Below are positions 60,104-64,000 of a DNA stretch of 64,000 nt, piece after piece. The stretch comes from Neobacillus paridis (GTDB lineage Bacteria; Bacillota; Bacilli; Bacillales; Cytobacillaceae), in contig NZ_JAESWB010000168.1 of assembly GCF_016765675.1 (NCBI RefSeq), forward strand, positions 310,001 through 374,000, read 5' to 3'. A model generated the notes under the pieces. It ran no database searches. It saw nothing but the letters and a program-made list of their open reading frames with translations, and was not told the origin of the DNA. Numbering within the stretch: the stretch's first letter is position 1; each line of letters starts with the position of its first letter. The position numbers and the translations under genes are program-made.

Positions 60104-60688
60104 ATGAATATACCAAACAGAATAACCGTTTCAAGAATTTTATTAATCCCTTTATTTTTAATTGTAATGCTTGTTCCCTTTCATTGGGGGGGAATCCACT
60201 TGCTGGGGGCAGATATTCCCGTTACCCATTTTGTCGGTGCATTAATTTTTATAATCGCTTCGACAACCGATTGGATTGACGGTCATTATGCCCGTAAACA
60301 TAACCTGGTAACGAATATGGGGAAATTTCTGGACCCGCTGGCAGATAAACTGCTTGTCGCGTCGGCATTAATTGTTTTAGTTGAACTAAATGATGTTTAT
60401 GCGCCATCATGGATTGTCATCATTATTATTAGCCGGGAATTTGCTGTCACAGGTCTTCGCTTGCTGCTCGCGGGTGAAGGCGAGGTTGTGGCCGCTAATA
60501 TGCTGGGGAAAATTAAAACCTGGACGCAAATTATCGCGATTTCGGCAAGTTTATTACATAATATTATTTTTGCGCTTATCCCATTCCGTTTTGATATTTT
60601 AGCATTATGGGTGGCCTTATTTTTTACAATTTGGTCCGGCTGGGATTATTTTGCGAAAAACACCCATGTATTTAAAAATTCAATATAA
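60104..60688 (+). CDS. pgsA: Phosphatidylglycerophosphate synthase
   Basis: Makes PG-phosphate from CDP-diacylglycerol and glycerol-3-phosphate, the first step to phosphatidylglycerol; it uses the product of CdsA. The 194-residue membrane protein has the CDP-alcohol phosphotransferase signature in order: DWIDGHYARKHNLV, then GKFLDPLADK, with all the conserved acidic residues. The ATG at 60104 with AGGAGG 7 nt upstream gives MNIPNRITVSRI. Confidence 0.96.
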   Translation: MNIPNRITVSRILLIPLFLIVMLVPFHWGGIHLLGADIPVTHFVGALIFIIASTTDWIDGHYARKHNLVTNMGKFLDPLADKLLVASALIVLVELNDVYAPSWIVIIIISREFAVTGLRLLLAGEGEVVAANMLGKIKTWTQIIAISASLLHNIIFALIPFRFDILALWVALFFTIWSGWDYFAKNTHVFKNSI

Positions 60689-60716
60689 GCCTATTTAGAG
60701 CAAGGGGGGAATGGGA

Positions 60717-61967
60717 ATGAATGCTGAAATTATCGCAGTGGGTTCGGAACTGCTGCTGGGACAAATCGTCAATACGAATGCCAGATTTTTGTCTCAACAG
60801 TTAGCCGGGCTAGGAATTGATGTATTTTTTCATACTGTTGTTGGAGATAACGCCAACAGGCTGGAGTCGGCAATTGAAATTGCTGAACAGCGGGCCAGTA
60901 TCATCATTTTTACCGGCGGGCTCGGACCGACCAAAGACGATTTAACCAAGGAAACGATTGCCCGTCATCTTGGAAAACGGCTTGTAATGGATGAAGCGGC
61001 ATTATCTGGGATCGAGCTTTTCTTTAAACGGACAAACCGTCAAATGACCGAAAATAACCGAAAGCAAGCGTTGGTAATAGAGGGTTCAAGAGTTCTTCCA
61101 AATGATCATGGCATGGCACCTGGAATGGTATTGAAAAAGGGACAGCATGTTTATATGCTTCTTCCTGGGCCGCCAAAGGAACTGGAACCGATGTTTTTGC
61201 AATATGGGAGCAAGGTGCTTTCCGCAGAAGTAGAGTCCAATCATAAAATTGTGTCACGTGTGTTGCGCTTTTTTGGAATTGGTGAATCTGCATTGGAAAC
61301 AGCAATTATTGATCTGATCGATAACCAAAGTAATCCGACCATTGCCCCGCTTGCTGGCGATGGTGAAGTGACCTTAAGGCTGACCGCTAAACATACCGAT
61401 GAAGCTGTGGCATTGTCCATGCTTGATGAAGCCGAAGACAAAATCAAGCAGCGGGCAGGGGAGTTTTTATATGGGTACAACAATTCCTCACTCTTGGAGG
61501 AATTGACAAAAGTGTTAAAGAAGAAAAGACTGACGATTACAGCTGCGGAAAGTTTAACGGGCGGCTTATTCCAACAGGAAATTACTTCAATTTCCGGTGC
61601 CAGCTCGATTTTTAAGGGCGGAGTTGTTTGTTACGCAAATGAAATCAAGCAGCAGGTTGTACAGGTTAAGCAGGAGACGTTAGAAAAGTACGGCGCTGTC
61701 AGCGAACAATGTGCTCAGGAATTAGCGGAGAATGCCGCGAGAATTTTTGGTACGGACATTGGCATAAGTTTTACAGGAGTTGCCGGTCCAGATCCATTGG
61801 AAGGAAAACCGGTCGGGACAGTTTATATTGGCATGTCGATTAAAGGCAGGCCGACAGTTGTAGAAAAAATTACCCTTGGGGGTCCAAGGGAAGCCAATCG
61901 AATTCGGACCGTTAAATATGGCTGTTATTTTTTAATAAAGAGATTGCAGGAATCACAGAATACTTGA
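60717..61967 (+). CDS. cinA: Competence/damage-inducible protein CinA
   Basis: A 416-residue protein, equal in length to B. subtilis CinA. The N-terminal MoCF-like domain has [19 protein letters not shown] and [13 protein letters not shown]. The C-terminal nicotinamide-nucleotide amidase-type domain has [11 protein letters not shown] and [19 protein letters not shown]. It is expressed with recA in competence and SOS in Gram-positives. The ATG at 60717 is preferred because the ATG at 60711 is fused to the AAGGGGGGA ribosome binding site. A terminator at its end separates it from recA. Confidence 0.94.
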   Translation: MNAEIIAVGSELLLGQIVNTNARFLSQQLAGLGIDVFFHTVVGDNANRLESAIEIAEQRASIIIFTGGLGPTKDDLTKETIARHLGKRLVMDEAALSGIELFFKRTNRQMTENNRKQALVIEGSRVLPNDHGMAPGMVLKKGQHVYMLLPGPPKELEPMFLQYGSKVLSAEVESNHKIVSRVLRFFGIGESALETAIIDLIDNQSNPTIAPLAGDGEVTLRLTAKHTDEAVALSMLDEAEDKIKQRAGEFLYGYNNSSLLEELTKVLKKKRLTITAAESLTGGLFQQEITSISGASSIFKGGVVCYANEIKQQVVQVKQETLEKYGAVSEQCAQELAENAARIFGTDIGISFTGVAGPDPLEGKPVGTVYIGMSIKGRPTVVEKITLGGPREANRIRTVKYGCYFLIKRLQESQNT

Positions 61968-61988
61968 TTAGTGTTCTGTGATTTTTTA
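61951..61988 (+). terminator. Terminator at the end of cinA
   Basis: AATCACAGAA (61951-61960) and TTCTGTGATT (61974-61983), overlapping the last codons, then TTTT. It can stop most cinA transcripts before recA. Confidence 0.85.
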
Positions 61989-62101
61989 TTGAATTGTCTG
62001 ATAATAAGTGAAAAAGCGGTTTTTAAGGAAAAATCTTTGCGATAGCTGCAAGAAGTTGTGAAATATGGCTGTTTTTCCATTAAAACCTGCGGCAAACGAT
62101 T

Positions 62102-62115
62102 CGAATGAATGTTCG
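62102..62115 (+). promoter_or_regulatory. DinR/LexA box of recA
   Basis: CGAATGAATGTTCG matches the Bacillus SOS box CGAACNNNNGTTCG with one mismatch, the same variant first half (CGAAT) I recall for B. subtilis recA. It lies 9 nt upstream of the -35 box. Confidence 0.85.
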
Positions 62116-62124
62116 TATTTTTAC

Positions 62125-62153
62125 TCGACAAATGGCACGAAAAAAGGTATATT
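62125..62153 (+). promoter_or_regulatory. Promoter of recA
   Basis: TCGACA (62125-62130) and TATATT (62148-62153), 17 nt apart. It is adjacent to the SOS box, consistent with LexA repression. Confidence 0.7.
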
Positions 62154-62218
62154 AATAATAGGTTTCATTTTCATAGATTCCAGCAATCAAATAAATTTTT
62201 TATAAAGGAGGTCTATTT

Positions 62219-62410
62219 GTGAGTGACCGTAAGGCCGCGTTAGAAATGGCGCTAAAACAAATAGAAAAACAATTCGGTAAAGGTTCCATTATGAAAATGG
62301 GAGAAAAGACGGATACAAAAATTTCAACCGTACCAAGCGGCTCCCTGGCACTTGACGCAGCACTCGGAGTCGGGGGATATCCTCGGGGAAGAATAATTGA
62401 AATTTATGGT
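62219..62410 (+). CDS. recA: RecA recombinase, exon 1 (codons 1-64)
   Basis: First part of the DNA strand-exchange protein and SOS co-protease. The GTG start at 62219 has AAAGGAGG upstream. The 64 residues run from the N-terminal oligomerisation helix ([20 protein letters not shown]) to EIYG, the first residue of the Walker A loop GPESSGKT. Reading on meets Glu and a stop at 62414-62416, which lie in the intron. The next residues (PESSGKTT) occur in frame only from 62808, so the coding sequence is split and not frameshifted. Exon 1 ends between codons. Confidence 0.95.
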
Positions 62411-62807
62411 GAATGATTCGTTTATTTAATGGAAAGTCTCTCCTATATCTAAATGATGTGAAGAACGACTTTCCAAATGTAAAACGAAAGATCGCCCGCT
62501 TGTTGGGAGACCAATAAGATGAAAGGGGCAAAATCGGAAGACATCTCTATATAAGAGAAAATTCCGAGGTAACTGGGTGAAGTAAAAAGCATCCAGCACC
62601 GTAACGCGTACCAAGTGAACCTACAATTAAGTAGAATATAATCTTGGCAAGAGTGTCCCTTCCCTAACAGGTTTAAGCTGAGGGAGAATATGTACGCTGA
62701 GCTGAGCTGGAAATGACCAGCTGTAGTTACACGTAAAACACCAGAGCGTGTAATAATGAGGGTGACCTCCAGAAGCAAGGATAAAAAGCCTTGTGATAAC
62801 AATACTG
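62411..62807 (+). ncRNA. ORF-less self-splicing intron in recA, group I type ends
   Basis: The 397 nt sequence separates GGT (Gly64) from CCT (Pro65) of the Walker A loop. Precise removal restores IYG-PESSGKT. The 5' exon ends in U and the intron ends in G, the hallmark of group I introns. Sliding the borders by one base (62410 to 62806) also keeps Gly but breaks that rule. Hairpins seen: GGAAAGTC/GACTTTCC (62431-62474), CTGGGTG/CATCCAG near 62574-62596, CCAAG/CTTGG (62611-62647), AGCTGG/CCAGCT near 62704-62722, and GAGG-GTGA-CCTC (62758-62769), which resembles a P9 stem with a GNRA loop. It encodes no ORF. I could not identify a convincing P3-P7 core by eye, so the subclass is open. Confidence 0.75.
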
Positions 62808-63260
62808 CCTGAATCATCTGGTAAAACCACCGTAGCCCTTCATGCCATTGCTGAAGTGCAGGCTATCGGTGGACAAGCCGCGTTTATCGACGCTGAGCAT
62901 GCCTTGGACCCGGCATATGCGCAAAAATTAGGTGTTAACATTGATGAATTATTACTTTCCCAGCCTGATACTGGTGAACAGGCGCTTGAAATTGCTGAAG
63001 CGCTTGTACGAAGTGGTGCTGTTGATATCATTGTCATTGACTCTGTCGCAGCATTAGTACCAAAAGCTGAAATTGAAGGTGAAATGGGAGACTCCCATGT
63101 TGGTCTTCAAGCACGCTTGATGTCCCAAGCTCTTCGTAAACTATCAGGTGCTATCAACAAATCGAAAACAATTGCTGTCTTTATAAACCAAATTAGGGAA
63201 AAAGTAGGGGTTATGTTCGGAAATCCCGAGACAACTCCTGGGGGTCGCGCGCTGAAGTTT
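62808..63260 (+). CDS. recA: RecA recombinase, exon 2 (codons 65-215)
   Basis: The 151 residues hold the rest of Walker A ([16 protein letters not shown]), the catalytic glutamate region [15 protein letters not shown], Walker B with [18 protein letters not shown], loop L1 ([16 protein letters not shown]), and the sensor [18 protein letters not shown] near loop L2. It ends GGRALKF, after which relatives continue with an aromatic residue and SSVRLEVRR. No substitution of a key residue is visible. Translation past the exon would read VCR and stop, from the group II intron. The third exon lies beyond the window. Confidence 0.94.
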
Positions 63261-64000
63261 GTGTGCCGATGAGGCATATATTTCGATTGTCTGCAAAAGA
63301 CTGCGAGAACCGTCTCTCGTATCATCAACCAGCTTATCCCAAAGGGAAACCTAAGGGGGAGTATCGCCTGCTGGTAACGGCATAAGTCAGATTAGCCTTT
63401 CAAATCTGCAACTGAATGTCTAGATGAAAAAGATTTCTATATGGTCAAGGCTACACTGCTTTAAACCTAGACACTGCGGCTAGTAAGCGCAGCTATCCTC
63501 CTTACGAAAGGCTATCACAGGAGGGTACACGACTACGCCAGCGTATTAGAATTTTGCGTTTGGTTAGACGGAATGAAGTCGTGAGCAATCCTATAAGGGA
63601 TATAGTGTCGAACGGGAACCTAAGTAGAAATCGCTAAATTATCGAATATATGAGACATCGGGATGACCTAAGTTGGGATGCTAGAGAAAACTAGCTATGT
63701 TTATCTGAAACTGAATACCCAATATGGTTACGGAGCTGTCATAGTAGTCTGAGGAACCTGAATTAACAGGGATTGCCGTAAATACGGAAGCGGGAAAGCC
63801 GCCCACACATACATCGAAGGATGTATGACACCATCTTGATCTACAATGTCAGACCACGGGGAAATTAATATAAATCATTCCCCCTTAAACCGGTGGTAAA
63901 TGACGCTTAAAAGATAGAGAGGGTGCTGGCGAAGGACAGCAGTTTTACACATCTGTAAGAAATGAAAGGAAAAGGTGAGAGACCTTGAGAAATCCATTAC
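63261..64000 (+). mobile_element. Group II intron in recA (5' ribozyme part, runs off the window)
   Basis: It starts GTGTGCCG at the exact point where RecA similarity ends, fitting the group II 5' consensus GUGYG. The next 724 nt have no ORF but many paired segments, as expected for domains I-III. They include GGAAGCGGGAAAGCCGCC near 63786 and a long hairpin with ACATACATCGAAGGATGTATG near 63807-63827 (arms only ACATACATC and GATGTATG). The insertion is between codons and follows TTT. Domain IV should hold a reverse transcriptase, which starts near the window end. Domains V and VI and the 3' splice site are outside the window. Confidence 0.88.
63985..64000 (+). CDS. Start of the group II intron-encoded reverse transcriptase (partial)
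   Basis: TTG at 63985 opens LRNPL, which resembles the N-terminus (M/L-RNP..VL) of many bacterial group II intron proteins. A ribosome binding site AAAGGTGAG lies about 7 nt upstream. Only five codons are inside the window, so this is suggestive only. The ATG at 63962 is in another frame and stops after eight codons. Confidence 0.5.

Noticed and set aside
62411..62807. Intron 1 as a group II intron starting GTGAATG
   Set aside because: That border would give Tyr-Val-Pro instead of Tyr-Gly-Pro in the Walker A loop. The sequence also lacks a domain V-like hairpin near its 3' end.
62219..63272. recA as a frameshifted or truncated pseudogene
   Set aside because: Both exons are in frame, fully conserved and resume at the exact next residue after removal of the inserts; promoter and SOS box are intact.
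63962..63988. ATG at 63962 as start of the intron-encoded protein
   Set aside because: It meets a stop after eight codons. TTG 63985 in another frame fits the family start better.

Overview
The window is chromosomal core sequence of a spore-forming, low-GC Firmicute of the Bacillaceae. Gene content and order follow the rplS-to-recA segment known from Bacillus: rplS, rbgA, rnhB, sucCD, dprA, topA, clpQY-codY, rpsB-tsf-pyrH-frr, uppS-cdsA-dxr-rseP-polC, rimP-nusA-infB-rbfA, truB-ribF-rpsO-pnp, dipicolinate and diaminopimelate genes, rnjB-tepA-spoIIIE, ymfC to ymfM, pgsA-cinA-recA. Spore genes (dpaAB, ymxH, ylxY, spoIIIE) mark an endospore former. Proteins resemble the Bacillus subtilis and Bacillus cereus versions but are distinct from both, so I suggest a Neobacillus- or Mesobacillus-like genus without being able to name the species. 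All genes I accept are on the + strand.

Layout. 1-6262: ribosomal protein L19, signal peptidase I, ribosome GTPase RbgA, RNase HII, succinyl-CoA synthetase, DprA. 6597-12001: topoisomerase I, a gene-poor 490 nt gap, the ClpQY protease and CodY. 12219-24400: translation factors, UMP kinase, and isoprenoid, phospholipid and regulated-proteolysis genes, ending in polC. 24589-34599: the rimP-nusA-infB operon, TruB, riboflavin kinase, S15 and PNPase. 34926-42884: sporulation-linked genes, dipicolinate synthase and the aspartate pathway (asd, dapG, dapA), which together supply the dihydrodipicolinate from which dipicolinate is made. 43186-48467: RNase J2, TepA, YlzJ, SpoIIIE. 48671-54303: a GntR regulator and a nucleoside ABC importer. 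54467-61967: the ymfF-ymfM block, pgsA and cinA. 62102 to the end: recA with its SOS control region.

The most unusual feature is recA. It is cut twice, each time between two codons. A 397 nt ORF-less intron with group I type ends sits inside the codons of the Walker A loop (62411-62807). A group II intron starting GUGUG follows codon 215 of the spliced frame (63261 to beyond the window end), and its intron-encoded protein appears to begin at 63985. Both exon junctions restore a normal RecA sequence, so the gene looks active but dependent on two RNA splicing events.

Compared with Bacillus subtilis, trmFO and xerC are absent between topA and clpQ, proS is absent between rseP and polC, ylqG/ylqH are absent after rnhB, and the flagellar/chemotaxis cluster is absent between codY and rpsB. 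Other points of interest are a ClpQ without the N-terminal serine nucleophile, an RNase J2 with a complete metal-binding motif, paired hairpin repeats upstream of ylxY, a motif shared by the promoter regions of ymfC and nupO, and a possible pseudoknot in the rpsO leader.
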